DNA of 64,000 nt from CG1-02-35-72 sp045046885 (GTDB taxonomy: Bacteria; Bacteroidota; Bacteroidia; Flavobacteriales; Flavobacteriaceae): the NCBI GenBank assembly GCA_045046885.1, contig JASFYX010000007.1:1-64000 (forward strand), given 5' to 3'. Positions within the stretch are counted from its first letter, which is position 1; each line of letters starts with the position of its first letter. A program made the position numbers and the translations under genes. The notes under the pieces are model-generated. The model did not search any database. It saw nothing but the letters and a program-made list of their open reading frames with translations, and was not told the origin of the DNA. Below are positions 8,301 to 17,779 of the stretch, piece after piece.

Positions 8301-11300
8301 GTGAATATTACCAATAAAGGTATTACCGCCAATTACCAACGGATTATTATTAGTGAAATTTAAATTGGGATTGCCACTATTACTCGCAATTTCTTTATCC
8401 TCTTCGTAAATTGCTATTCCACCTGTACTGCTTTTATAGGTAAATGTGTAATGGTGAAACAAATTATCGTTAGCTATTGCCCCTTTTGCCGTAACACCCG
8501 CTATTGTATAAGAAATTTCATTATTAACTAGTCCTATATTTAATCCACCTATCTGATTTATAATAGAAGCTGTACCTGATTGTGTTTTGTTTTTCATCCA
8601 AAACTCAAAAGTTAAATCGCCTGTTGTAATTTTTGGATTACTAATAACTGCCGTATTATTTGTACCTTCAAAATGTAGAGAAACTTGATGATTAACAGGT
8701 AATTGGTTAGTTTGCCCTTTTATTTCAATATTACTTACGGCTGCATTATAAAATATGTTTTCGCTAAAACTTACTTTCAAATCTTCGCCAACTCCTAAAA
8801 TACCATTTATGGGTAATGGTGTTCCAAAACGTTCTGGCGGATTCAAGTCAACTCTTCCTGATATTACTTGAGAGATAAATTCTGTATCATTTGTACAGGT
8901 ACTTCTAGATCTAATTTCATAATTTCCATTTTGAAGTTTTAATCCAGCGATGTCAAATGAAAATGCTAATGTAGGGCTATCTATAAGAGAAATTTCTGTT
9001 TCACTTGCCAAAACGGCAGCATCATAAAATGTTGTATTACCGTAATAAGTATGCAAACGTGTCCAAGTTGGTGAGGCTGCTAAACGGTATTCTAAATCAA
9101 TTTTCTTAAAGCTTTCAAAGTTTGTATTAAACCCACTTAAATCAATATTTACTGGGTTTGTTGTGCCATCTAAATTAAATGCAGTCTCTACATTATAAAC
9201 CCAATTATTTAAAGGCGCATCTACTACTACTTGTGTACATGAAGGTGTAAACTGAGCTGAAAGAAAGACTTCTGAGAATACATTTACAGGGTCACATCGT
9301 GATTTTAAAACAATCCGAATATCTTTGTAATCAAACATATCTGATACCGATTTTCCAAGAGTTAAAGTATAAAATACAGGCTCTCCGTAAGGAACTTCAA
9401 CAGCTGTACCATTTCCAGATATATTTATATTAGCATTATTAGGGTTGGTTGTGTTATCTACAATTAGGGTAAAATAATTAAAACCTGCCGCATCGCTTGT
9501 AAAATCACTTTTATTTTCTAGCTTTAAAACAAACTCGGCATTTTGAGATTCTGGTATATTGGTTACACTTGCTACTTCTACACTAATTAACGGATCTTCA
9601 GCTTTTTGTGTTGCAAAACTCAATTGCTCGCGCTTTGCTTCTGGCAAATCTAAAATATCAGTAGCATCAGCATTATAATCTACATTGTTATAAAAAAAGG
9701 ATAATTCTGGGCCTTCATAAGGACAAGAAGTTCTGCCTCCAATAGTGCTAAAAATTGGGCCATATCCATCAAAAAGATTTACGACATCAACACTTAATAT
9801 ATTGATAGGGTCATTGTCTTTTAATGTGTAATTTATGGTTACTGTAGATGTTTCTTCTTCAGATATTTCGGAATTTAAATCTTGGTTAAAAAAACCTTTG
9901 GTAGTGCTAATCAAACCCATTCCGTTTAATGCAAACCCAAGATCTATAGCAAAATTTTCATCAACATTTAAATTTATTTTCTTTGAATTGGTATTTATTA
10001 TAGACGTTTCAATACTTCTTGAAAATTCTCCCACACCAGAATCAAAAGAGATATTTTCTGCAAAATTGTTATCTAATAGCTCTTTTAATTTTTTTGATGC
10101 CTCTAGTTTTTTTATTAAGGTTGCTTTATGTGCAGGTGTAACTCTGCTATCATTTATGGCATCTGTAAGATCGCTATTAAAATTATCTACAGTTGTGGTC
10201 AGCCCAGCTTTATATGTCGATCTATCATTTTTAACCAAATACTTACTTCTTTCATTTTCTAAAATAGTTTTCCGCCACAAGTTTACTTGTTGCTTATATT
10301 CTGCTAAAGTCAATACACCCGGATCCGTTTCTAGTATGACCCCATCTTCAAGATTAGATATAATCAATTGTAAATCTGGTATTAAAGACTCTAAAATATA
10401 TTTTTGAGAAAAAGCAAAAAATGTATTTGAAGGTTCTTCTACAAAATACATGGCCTTTTGTTTGCTCACAAAAATACTTACGCCATCTGTATTTGTTAAT
10501 TCAAATGAAGGCGAAGACCCAATAATTGCATTTGAAGTCTGGATATCGTCGTAAGAACCATAAAAATAATTTTTTGATTGCCCGATATATAAATCTCCTT
10601 CGGCACCAACAAATTCAATATCGCTACTTGTAGATATCGTTTGACTAAAAGTATAGGTCTTTGTTACGCTTTGTCCATCGGTTGATGTTTTTTTAACACC
10701 AATACCAACCTGTACATTATTAGTATTCTCTGATTTAATTACAGGACCTGCCAAACCACCACCTGCTTGAAATTCGACACCCAGCATTAATTTAAAATTT
10801 TGGGAAGTGCCAGTAGAATTGTTAAACTCATTCTTAGTTGTTAATGTAATGCTCTCACCGCTTTGTATTGAGGCAAAACTATTAGAACCTGGTGGATCTC
10901 TTAAAATAATATCTGGGCTATTTGGCGCAGCTGTAACAAAAGTTTGGCTACCGTCTGATTTTCCTCCTAAAACAATACCTTCTTTAATATAACTATCAGC
11001 TTCTGCTGGATAATCTACGCCATTTACTCTGTATTTAATATCGATAGTTTTGGTAAATGGCAATGATATTGCGGGTAAGCCTGCTTTAAAAGAATAATTA
11101 AGAATACTAGCATCATTGGCATTAACAACCAATTTAGCCGTATTTGCTAAAGCCAAGTTGTTGGTTACAATTAATTCGCCATCAATTACAGGCACTAGAT
11201 CTTCTACAGCTGTTCCAGAGTCTTTATTTATATAGCGCTCAAAGCTTTTTAGATCTATTTGGTAACTTGAAAATTGTGTATAAACTGGGTATTGAAACCC

Positions 11301-13985
11301 TGTTGTGCTTATTTTAATAGCGTCTATAGTTAACTCTGCATCTGAAGTCTGATTTGTTACCCTCAATACAGGTGATTCTCTATAAATAAAGCTTTTTATA
11401 TAATTATATCCTGTACCCAATTCTTTTGTACCATCAGCATATTCAAACTCAGGAATTATTAAAGGTTTAGCTTCAATAATGTTTAAAGTTTCGTTAGCTT
11501 CTAATATATTAATACCCGTATTGCTATTAATTTTTAAACCATTTGTTTGATTTATCTCATAGCTTAGAGGTAAAAGCTTTACTCTATACTCTCCAGATTC
11601 GCTATTTGTAGTAAAATTAAATTTAGTAAAGGACGTAACAGATGAACCAACAGGAATATAGTCGAATACAAGTGACGCTTGACCTATATTATTTTTAGAG
11701 CTAATTGTAATGGTTTCGTTATTTCCATCTGAATTCACAACCGATTTTTCAAACAATCCGTCTTGTCCAAAACCGATAACTTTTTGCGCTTGTACTGCAC
11801 CGCCTACAACTCTACCTACTACCGTAACTTTTGTAGCATCTATAAAAATTGTTTGTTCATTTGAATCTTCAAAAAACTCTTTAAAGGTTCCTGTTATTTC
11901 AGGAAATCGGGCATTGAGTGTAAATTCATGTCCGTCTTTTTTTATTGAAATATAATGATTACCAATAGGAACACTTACATCAAAATTACCTTCTACATCA
12001 GAAACCACAGGTACACTATTTTCGTCTAAAACTATATTTCCATCTACATAAATATTTACACCATCCGAAGGTATTCTAGCATAGCGTTCTAAATAATCGT
12101 CTGTGGTATCACTAGGTGTACCATTGTCATTTAGCCAATATTCACCTTTAGAAAACTTCTCACTATTTTTTTTATAAAAATTATACCCTTCATCTAATAT
12201 TCCTGGACCACTTACATACTCATCCCCATCGGTTAAACCAGAAAAAATAGGGCTACTCGAAGTCCCACTATTTACTTGAACAAAAGACTTGAAAACATCT
12301 CTTGAATCAAATAATATTTTTCCTTTAAAATTGAAAGAAGAGATATCTACAAAGTCAATTTTATTGATGACCTCGGCTCCTTGCCCTAAAAAAACCAATT
12401 GCTGACTTGGCTCAAATTGATGTTGTCCAAATAATGGGGTTATATTAAAAGATTCTCCCGTACCTGAATAAGGTATGGCAGTAATTTCGTAGTTCCCATT
12501 GACATCGGTAACTCCTAAAACACCTAACTGATCTGCTGCAGGAAAACTCCCAACACTACTATCCCATAAAACTTTATTTGCTGTTGGGGTACTATTATCC
12601 CATAGTTTTGCATCATTTTTATTGAATTCAAATCCACTTCTAGACAAATCATAGGCATACGCCCCTACTTTTTCATTGGCGCGTAAATAAGCTACCATTC
12701 TAGAGTCATTGCCACTAATAAATCTTGTATAATCTGTTCTAACTGTTGCGGGCTCTAAAACAGTTTTCCAAATTCTTATTTCATCAACAAAAGAGGCATT
12801 ACCTCCGCCTATATAAATATCGTCCCAAATGGTTGGGTTACCTCCTATTTTTAATGTATTTGTAGCCGTTGGAATTGTAACATCAAAATAAGGTGCTGTA
12901 TAATTAGGATCAATATCCTTCAAATTTTCATTTGCCACATCTTTATAGGCTGTAGTTATTGCCCTTCCATTAATGTATAGCAAAGGTATTTTAGCATCTT
13001 CCATAACTACTGTAAAATGAACAAAACCATCATTGAAGTCTGTTACTGGAACCAAAATATCATCACCTCTTGGATTTAATTTTCCAGAGGGAAAATAATT
13101 ATGCAATTTATAAATGCTTCCCCCTATATCTATCAATAATATTTTTGATGTGGCTAATAAATTGACTTTTACATCAATTGTATTGATATCTAAATTTGAG
13201 AGTTGAAATAATTTAATAGGGGTAGCTGCATCATTTGTAAACTTATCTTTCGGTTTTAACCAAGCTTGAAAAGTTACGGCATCAGAAATAGGTGTGCTAA
13301 GTGCTTTAATATTAATGACTCCTGTAGCAGGTACAATTAATGAACTACCAGAGCTTATACCACTACCAGCAGAGCTGGCCACAATTATTACATTTTTTAC
13401 AGGATTTCCGCCTTTAAAACTGACATTACCTGTAACAATAGCCGTTGGGTTTCTATAACCTATACCGGTAATAAAAGTTGTAAATCTAGATTCTATTGTG
13501 CTAACGCCATCTGCTACAACTTTATATTCGTATAAAATACCGCCTTCTACATATTGATCTTCGTAAGAATTAACACTTTTAGAAACACTTGCAACAAATT
13601 CATATTTGTTAGCTAAATCCTCTGATATGTTTGCATATTCTTTAAATATTCTACGGTAAATTTTAATAGAATTAATTTTATCAAAATTACTTCTTAAATT
13701 CCAATTTATCAATATTTTATCTCCGAAATACCCTTTTGAAATATTAAAAGATTCTTCTGAAAATGTTTGAAATAAATACAGTACATCCCAAGGAAATCTT
13801 ATATCGACAGGGTTTGTAATGCGACCTGAATTTTTTGTTCCTAAAAAAGGAAGACCAACTTGTATGGAAAAGCCATTTTTTTGAATAGCCTGCGAAGCTA
13901 TAACTACTTTTGCGCCTTTATCATTTTGAGCATAAAGCGTTAAGCCAAAAAACAGTACTCCTAAGGTTAGTATTATTTTTTTCAT
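5391..13985 (-). CDS. Giant LamG-domain cell-surface protein with T9SS sorting domain
   Basis: The protein has 2864 residues and a signal peptide at 1-20. Approximate domain order: fibronectin-III-like 45-170; LamG/concanavalin-A-like 215-430 (AVTFQAWLKPKD, DEIRIWKTVL); carboxypeptidase-regulatory-like segments (VTDVNGNYEITAIPYSG and VVSDVEGNFDVSVPIGN); a long middle with a Ser/Thr-rich beta stretch near 1040-1180 (KTYTFSQTISTSSDIEF); LamG 1765-1930 (LTFEFWMKNK); LamG 1957-2180 (ATISFWMKTS, DEFRLWNTL); an Ig/BACON-like segment; the domain shared with the next gene (2363-2480); two Trp-rich repeats with W-x-GTLN-x-L; and a type-A T9SS sorting domain at 2787-2864 (NIFPNPYEN, LYSLTGRLV, GVYFLKL, VIRKLIRK). 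It is therefore exported across the outer membrane and probably anchored on the surface, binding glycans or acting as an adhesin. Its gene follows the collar-protein gene by 13 nt. Confidence 0.92.
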   Translation of the reverse strand: MKKIILTLGVLFFGLTLYAQNDKGAKVVIASQAIQKNGFSIQVGLPFLGTKNSGRITNPVDIRFPWDVLYLFQTFSEESFNISKGYFGDKILINWNLRSNFDKINSIKIYRRIFKEYANISEDLANKYEFVASVSKSVNSYEDQYVEGGILYEYKVVADGVSTIESRFTTFITGIGYRNPTAIVTGNVSFKGGNPVKNVIIVASSAGSGISSGSSLIVPATGVINIKALSTPISDAVTFQAWLKPKDKFTNDAATPIKLFQLSNLDINTIDVKVNLLATSKILLIDIGGSIYKLHNYFPSGKLNPRGDDILVPVTDFNDGFVHFTVVMEDAKIPLLYINGRAITTAYKDVANENLKDIDPNYTAPYFDVTIPTATNTLKIGGNPTIWDDIYIGGGNASFVDEIRIWKTVLEPATVRTDYTRFISGNDSRMVAYLRANEKVGAYAYDLSRSGFEFNKNDAKLWDNSTPTANKVLWDSSVGSFPAADQLGVLGVTDVNGNYEITAIPYSGTGESFNITPLFGQHQFEPSQQLVFLGQGAEVINKIDFVDISSFNFKGKILFDSRDVFKSFVQVNSGTSSSPIFSGLTDGDEYVSGPGILDEGYNFYKKNSEKFSKGEYWLNDNGTPSDTTDDYLERYARIPSDGVNIYVDGNIVLDENSVPVVSDVEGNFDVSVPIGNHYISIKKDGHEFTLNARFPEITGTFKEFFEDSNEQTIFIDATKVTVVGRVVGGAVQAQKVIGFGQDGLFEKSVVNSDGNNETITISSKNNIGQASLVFDYIPVGSSVTSFTKFNFTTNSESGEYRVKLLPLSYEINQTNGLKINSNTGINILEANETLNIIEAKPLIIPEFEYADGTKELGTGYNYIKSFIYRESPVLRVTNQTSDAELTIDAIKISTTGFQYPVYTQFSSYQIDLKSFERYINKDSGTAVEDLVPVIDGELIVTNNLALANTAKLVVNANDASILNYSFKAGLPAISLPFTKTIDIKYRVNGVDYPAEADSYIKEGIVLGGKSDGSQTFVTAAPNSPDIILRDPPGSNSFASIQSGESITLTTKNEFNNSTGTSQNFKLMLGVEFQAGGGLAGPVIKSENTNNVQVGIGVKKTSTDGQSVTKTYTFSQTISTSSDIEFVGAEGDLYIGQSKNYFYGSYDDIQTSNAIIGSSPSFELTNTDGVSIFVSKQKAMYFVEEPSNTFFAFSQKYILESLIPDLQLIISNLEDGVILETDPGVLTLAEYKQQVNLWRKTILENERSKYLVKNDRSTYKAGLTTTVDNFNSDLTDAINDSRVTPAHKATLIKKLEASKKLKELLDNNFAENISFDSGVGEFSRSIETSIINTNSKKINLNVDENFAIDLGFALNGMGLISTTKGFFNQDLNSEISEEETSTVTINYTLKDNDPINILSVDVVNLFDGYGPIFSTIGGRTSCPYEGPELSFFYNNVDYNADATDILDLPEAKREQLSFATQKAEDPLISVEVASVTNIPESQNAEFVLKLENKSDFTSDAAGFNYFTLIVDNTTNPNNANINISGNGTAVEVPYGEPVFYTLTLGKSVSDMFDYKDIRIVLKSRCDPVNVFSEVFLSAQFTPSCTQVVVDAPLNNWVYNVETAFNLDGTTNPVNIDLSGFNTNFESFKKIDLEYRLAASPTWTRLHTYYGNTTFYDAAVLASETEISLIDSPTLAFSFDIAGLKLQNGNYEIRSRSTCTNDTEFISQVISGRVDLNPPERFGTPLPINGILGVGEDLKVSFSENIFYNAAVSNIEIKGQTNQLPVNHQVSLHFEGTNNTAVISNPKITTGDLTFEFWMKNKTQSGTASIINQIGGLNIGLVNNEISYTIAGVTAKGAIANDNLFHHYTFTYKSSTGGIAIYEEDKEIASNSGNPNLNFTNNNPLVIGGNTFIGNIHDLRLWTKTISLENAFADMYNELIGNETNLIGYWPMNEGRGTIAKDLARFKHAVIKAAWDIKPKGTSYDFTSGQYLTLDNVDFVQLTNEMDATISFWMKTSVSQEATLFSNGKGDGTDIVQTNGFANKWAINLTNSGKLTFESEGNLFALTSQSVVDDTWHHITLFFNRIGSLRAYVDAELVSSNPMTGIGGFSGNKVWVAARGSKDLAGVETVDRVYTGKIDEFRLWNTLRNFEQISRDRFNEVDVESIGLILYSRFNEPDPVTNNGPRYYHAFNNQTKIPSDALLSNGTLKYSNDAPAIKPERQLIKFQVTHVINEDEMILEPVVSDWASLEGQILDITVHRMFDDANNMQQSPITWTAFVKRNEVSWFAGGFNEIVDIVKQNGEEKSFEITLMNKGGKGQPYTIANIPSWLKLSNTSGTIPPDSKVVITATIDKELTAGEYLENLYLQTDFGYDEKMQIKLRVLAKEPDWSINPNDFVYSMNIIGKVKIDRKLSVDKYDKIGAFINGEPVGMAYLTYVETYKEHFAFLNVYSNNIYGESIEFRIWDASQGKILNATIDQQATTLFKDNEVLGSLSNPKLFENTDIVEQNILLNKGWTWMSFNVKDTNFSDLNKLTEKLNLNTDDRIQSHSPAQLEVYYKDTSSPSNSGWSGTLNSLSEFKMYKLNIANEQILNIRGPVVDISNWLFDIKKNWNWLPYPLGRNQSLSEALSNFDALEGDVIKSQNLFAIFDPIVGWNGTLNYLEADKGYMIKSASDQTFKYPSYLNNAPQFKTNTVNKNANNLVEQDKILPQFMRFSENMNAVVLLPQEMDVLYVFDTNGIIRGKSYKKIVNNKELSFITIYGDKPELLLFYIGDNFNKNPTEITFSFKANNVLGTMANPIVLDNGTDEINIFPNPYENDLNVRVNINDDQKLTLKLYSLTGRLVFVKTKKLSKGVHLISIEPKVSVGVYFLKLKLNGKDVIRKLIRK

Positions 13986-13998
13986 AATAAAACCAATT

Positions 13999-14901
13999 TT
14001 ACAACTTAATAATATAGTTTACACCATAGCTTACAGGTCTGGTTTCAAGGCCACCAGATGCGCCCGTGACCCCTGAATTTATAGCATGACTATGTGCACC
14101 CGCAGCCGGCATTACACCTCCATTATGTAAATTCAATTCACCAGGAGTAGAATCAACGCCTTTAGTTGTATTTGCACCATTAAAAGTAACAAGGCTATTA
14201 AAAATACCACTCAAATGATTATGATTCCCAGAGTTATCTGTTCTCAAGTTTCCTGGTCCATGATTATGCGACTTGTTTTGTGAATCTTGAGTTGCCATTA
14301 AAGCTGGTCCAGGTTGACTATTTACAGGACTTAAACCCGTACCTCTTAAAAATGTACCTTGCAAATTTGGTAAGTTAGCAGAATTTCCTAAAAATGTTTT
14401 TAAGGCATTATAATTTGTACCTGAAGGAAGGCTCGTCCAAGCTTGTCCTTTACACATTGCCCAACCGGGAGGTGCTGTAGTGCCTAAAAAAGGCATTATA
14501 GAACCCATTGGCACACCATTATTAGCCGCAATGGCATAAGGCACATGTCTCAATTTTTCATCAGAAATAAGCTCCAATCCTTTTTTTATTCTTAAAAAAG
14601 CTTGGTTGTTTGCAATACTTGGGCTGTTTATAGCCAAAGGGTCTATTACATAAGAAAAAACACCAAAAGCATCTGTATCTAAGTTTAATGTTTTTGAAGA
14701 TATTTCTACCTCAGTTCCCGATCCATTTAAATAGTAAATAGTAAAAGTAAAACTAATAGATTGACTTGCCAAGGCTGAATTATTGCTATCTCTAGCAATG
14801 CCTTGTACTGCAATACCTGCTTGAGAAGCTGAGGTTTGTGCATAATTTGTTGTTATTAAGAATAACATTAAGAACGACAATAATAATAGTTTAGTTTTCA
14901 T
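13999..14901 (-). CDS. Secreted tail-collar-domain protein
   Basis: The protein has 300 residues and a signal peptide at 1-22 (ending TNYAQ). Residues 27-125 form a beta-sandwich like the N-terminal part of secreted flavobacterial proteins (GIAVQGIARDSNNSAL, then LRHVPYAIAA). Residues 131-300 are a phage tail-collar domain: GSIMPFLGTTAPPGWAMCKG, LPNLQGTFLRGTG, SHNHGPG, HSHAINSG and ETRPVSYGVNYIIKL. The domain is known from phage fibre collars and from microcystin-dependent proteins of bacteria. Its repeated HxH elements may bind metal, as in trimeric phage fibres. No phage genes lie nearby. It heads a run of four secreted-protein genes, 13 nt before the giant LamG gene, so a joint surface structure is plausible. 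Confidence 0.88.
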   Translation of the reverse strand: MKTKLLLLSFLMLFLITTNYAQTSASQAGIAVQGIARDSNNSALASQSISFTFTIYYLNGSGTEVEISSKTLNLDTDAFGVFSYVIDPLAINSPSIANNQAFLRIKKGLELISDEKLRHVPYAIAANNGVPMGSIMPFLGTTAPPGWAMCKGQAWTSLPSGTNYNALKTFLGNSANLPNLQGTFLRGTGLSPVNSQPGPALMATQDSQNKSHNHGPGNLRTDNSGNHNHLSGIFNSLVTFNGANTTKGVDSTPGELNLHNGGVMPAAGAHSHAINSGVTGASGGLETRPVSYGVNYIIKL

Positions 14902-15009
14902 GTTTAGTAGTTTTAATTAATTATATATTTTTCTTTATCTTATGTGCATGTTTGGTTTAAAATTATCTAAAAGTAAAGTAATAAAATATAACAGACAAAT
15001 AAGTCTTTT

Positions 15010-15771
15010 TCAAAACATTACAATTTTTCTTTTTAATTCCTCTTTATGTTTAGCACTTATAGGAATATCTATATTTCCTATTTTCAAAAATCCTGCTCCA
15101 ATTAAATCTACAACTTCAATGTTTACAACATAAGAACGTTGCACTTGCATAAATTTTTCTGGAGGTAAATTCTTCATAAAATCAGACATTTTACCTCTTG
15201 TTAAATGCATTTTATTAGCTAAATGTATTTCTAAATAATTTTTATCAGATTTTATGTATAAAATTTCTTCAATTTTAAGCTTTACAAACATGTAATCATC
15301 TCTAATAAAAATACTACCCTTAGTTGTTATTGAATTATTTTGGATAACTCTATTCTCATTTTGTCTAGAAAAATTATTTAGAGCCACCTCAACAGCCGTA
15401 AAAACATCGGCTTTACTAAAAGGTTTGACCAAATAGCCATAAGGACCTGTTTCAATAGCTCTTTTTACAGTATTCTGATCGCCAAAAGCAGTAAGAAAAA
15501 TGAAGGGAATATGGTATTTTTCTTGAATCTGTTGTGCAATCCAAACACCATCTTTATCTCCCTTAATCTTGATATCAAGAATAGCCAAATCCGTTTCTCC
15601 TTTATCTAAAATAGCTATCGCTTCTTTAGCATCCATAGCATCTCCAGAAATAAAACAATTCATTTTTTCAAGAACCAATGTTAGTGTTTCAATTGTGATA
15701 AATTCATCCTCAACAATTAATACTCTTATTTTATTTTTAGCCATTTTAAATGGTTTTTTAATTTTTGTCAT
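15010..15771 (-). CDS. LytTR-family response regulator
   Basis: The protein has 253 residues. A receiver domain spans about 15-130, with acidic pocket E21/D22, phospho-acceptor D66 (LAILDIKIKG), T94 and K116. A LytTR DNA-binding domain spans about 150-250 (FMQVQRSYVVNIEVVDLIG, IPISAKHKEELKRKI). The gene overlaps the upstream kinase gene by 14 nt, so the pair is co-transcribed and coupled. A second ATG at codon 10, outside the overlap, is an alternative start. It is the nearest regulator upstream of the LamG/collar operon, in the same direction, and may control it. That link is inferred from position only. Confidence 0.92.
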   Translation of the reverse strand: MTKIKKPFKMAKNKIRVLIVEDEFITIETLTLVLEKMNCFISGDAMDAKEAIAILDKGETDLAILDIKIKGDKDGVWIAQQIQEKYHIPFIFLTAFGDQNTVKRAIETGPYGYLVKPFSKADVFTAVEVALNNFSRQNENRVIQNNSITTKGSIFIRDDYMFVKLKIEEILYIKSDKNYLEIHLANKMHLTRGKMSDFMKNLPPEKFMQVQRSYVVNIEVVDLIGAGFLKIGNIDIPISAKHKEELKRKIVMF

Positions 15772-17779
15772 TTCTAAATTTTATTAGAACCGTTGTTCCA
15801 TTTCCATTTTTAAACTCACAGTTACCACCAATTTGACGACTTAAACCTTTTACCAATTGTAAGCCTAAAGAATTGGTATTGTTTAAATCAAAATTTGCAG
15901 GTAGTCCAGTTCCATTATCAGATACCGTTAATTGATAATATTCATTTTCAAATGCTTTGAGGCCAATAGTAACCGTTCCTTTTTCGATATTCAAAAACCC
16001 ATGTTTAAAAGCATTCAAAACCAATTCATTAATGATTAACCCCATAGGAACAGCAGTATCTAGATCTAATGAAAAGTCGATTATGTCTAAAACGATGTCA
16101 ATATCTTTATTGGGATCGTTCACCATTACTTTAATATCATTGGTTAATTGTGTCACATATTTACGAAAATCAATTTTGCCTAAATCTTCACTTTCGTAAA
16201 GTTGTTGATGGATTAGCGCCATTGATTTTATTCTATTTTGACCTTGTTCCATAATTTCATTTACGGCGTCATCATTAATTTTTGATGATTGCAGTTCTAA
16301 CATTCCAGAAATTAATTGCAAGTTATTTTTTACTCTATGGTGAATTTCTTTTAACAAGGTTTCTTTTTCAACTAATACTTTTTCTATAGTGTTATTTTGT
16401 TCTTCAATTTGTTTATTTTTCTCTTTGAGGCTTTTAGATCTTTTTCTTTTTTGATAGTTATTCCATAATAAATTAATAACAATAGCGAGCATTAAGAATA
16501 ACCCAATGATTAAAAAACGTTGCTTGCTTTTTTGAAGTTTTGCGCTCACCTCAGCTTTTATCACAAGAGCTTGCTGATTATCAATTTGTCTATTTTTCTG
16601 TTCAACTTCATAAACTATTTCCAAAATAGTTATTCTATTCAACTTTCCGATAGAGTCCATTGAACTGTTATAGGTAACTAATTTTTTATAAAAGGTATAT
16701 GCATTTTTTGTATCTCCTAAAGATTCATACATTTTTACTTTATTTTGATACGTGTCCCTTTGAGCAGAAATAGAGTTGTGCATTTCTATTAAACAAGTAG
16801 CACTATCTAATAATGCTAATGCTTTTTTAGGCTTACGTAAACCAAAATAAGATAAGCTCAATGAATTTAAATTACTAACAATCCACTCAACTTCTTTGTT
16901 TATTTTACTTGTTTCAAGAGCATTTTGAATTAATGGTATTGCTTTTTTATATTCTCCTTTAACATTATATGCTTGCCCAATATTACTGCGTACTATATCA
17001 AAAAAAGCACTATCTCTTGTAGACATATAACTGATATCTTCTAGCTTATTTTTCCAAGCAATTAGTGATTTATTAAAATATATAATTGCACTATCTGGTT
17101 TATGTGTTCTTAAATAAACCAAACCAATATTATTATAAGCTCCAGATTCAAAATGAAAGTCATTTTTGTGTTTGGCAATTTTAACTAATTTTTTATATTG
17201 CAAGATTGCTTCAGTATAATTTTCTGTAGCTAAATAAATTTTAGCTAAATTATCAATACGAATCTTTTTAAATGTATCAAAGAATGAATTTTGAATTTGA
17301 GTATTAGAAAGCACTTGGTCTCTTATTCTAATTGCTTCCCAAGCTTTTGAAAAAGAACCAATATTCACATAGATATCAAACATAAATGTGTATACAGATA
17401 CGCTATCTTTAGAAGATATAGATGTGCCTGAATGTAATATTTCTTGTATTTTTCTTACAGCTTCCTCTCTATTACCATCAGCAAGCAATAAGTTAATATG
17501 CCCTAACCGTATCCTATTGAGTGTTTTTATATTTGAATGTTTCCTTTCCCACTCGTATGCTTCATCAATATATGGAATAAACCTCTGGTGTTTGGTTGAG
17601 TAAAAGTTAGCGTTTCTAATAAAAGTAATAATTCTTTCTATTCTTTCTTCTCCAGTTACATTGCCAAATGAATTTTCAATACTATCTAATTTTTGGTTCA
17701 AACTTTGTGAATACACAGTTCCAAAAATTATTAAGAAGAATAACAGAAGAAGTCGTTTGATATGAATTTCTTTTATCAT
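15758..17779 (-). CDS. TPR-containing membrane sensor histidine kinase (HisKA_2 type)
   Basis: The protein has 673 residues. A signal peptide or first membrane helix spans 5-25. A periplasmic region of TPR repeats runs from about 60 to 390 (for example AGAYNNIGLVYLRTHKPDSA). One transmembrane helix lies near 420-440 (FLIIGLFLMLAIVINLLW), followed by a coiled coil (KEKNKQIEEQNNTIEK). The kinase core is of HisKA_2 type, with KEIHHRVKNNLQLISGML holding the phospho-histidine, then an ATPase domain with N-box NELVLNAFKHG and G-boxes DNGTGLP and LGLQLVKGL. It phosphorylates the LytTR regulator whose gene overlaps its 3' end. Periplasmic TPRs suggest it senses a protein or envelope partner rather than a small ligand. 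Confidence 0.92.
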   Translation of the reverse strand: MIKEIHIKRLLLLFFLIIFGTVYSQSLNQKLDSIENSFGNVTGEERIERIITFIRNANFYSTKHQRFIPYIDEAYEWERKHSNIKTLNRIRLGHINLLLADGNREEAVRKIQEILHSGTSISSKDSVSVYTFMFDIYVNIGSFSKAWEAIRIRDQVLSNTQIQNSFFDTFKKIRIDNLAKIYLATENYTEAILQYKKLVKIAKHKNDFHFESGAYNNIGLVYLRTHKPDSAIIYFNKSLIAWKNKLEDISYMSTRDSAFFDIVRSNIGQAYNVKGEYKKAIPLIQNALETSKINKEVEWIVSNLNSLSLSYFGLRKPKKALALLDSATCLIEMHNSISAQRDTYQNKVKMYESLGDTKNAYTFYKKLVTYNSSMDSIGKLNRITILEIVYEVEQKNRQIDNQQALVIKAEVSAKLQKSKQRFLIIGLFLMLAIVINLLWNNYQKRKRSKSLKEKNKQIEEQNNTIEKVLVEKETLLKEIHHRVKNNLQLISGMLELQSSKINDDAVNEIMEQGQNRIKSMALIHQQLYESEDLGKIDFRKYVTQLTNDIKVMVNDPNKDIDIVLDIIDFSLDLDTAVPMGLIINELVLNAFKHGFLNIEKGTVTIGLKAFENEYYQLTVSDNGTGLPANFDLNNTNSLGLQLVKGLSRQIGGNCEFKNGNGTTVLIKFRNDKN

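Noticed and set aside
9835..10407. A 190-codon plus-strand frame inside the giant LamG gene
   Set aside because: Antisense to a continuous, domain-rich coding sequence. The hydrophobic, Ser-rich composition is typical of a reversed AT-rich gene.
13999..14901. Prophage remnant suggested by the tail-collar domain
   Set aside because: No other phage gene is near, the protein has a Sec signal peptide, and it is embedded in a secreted-protein operon.
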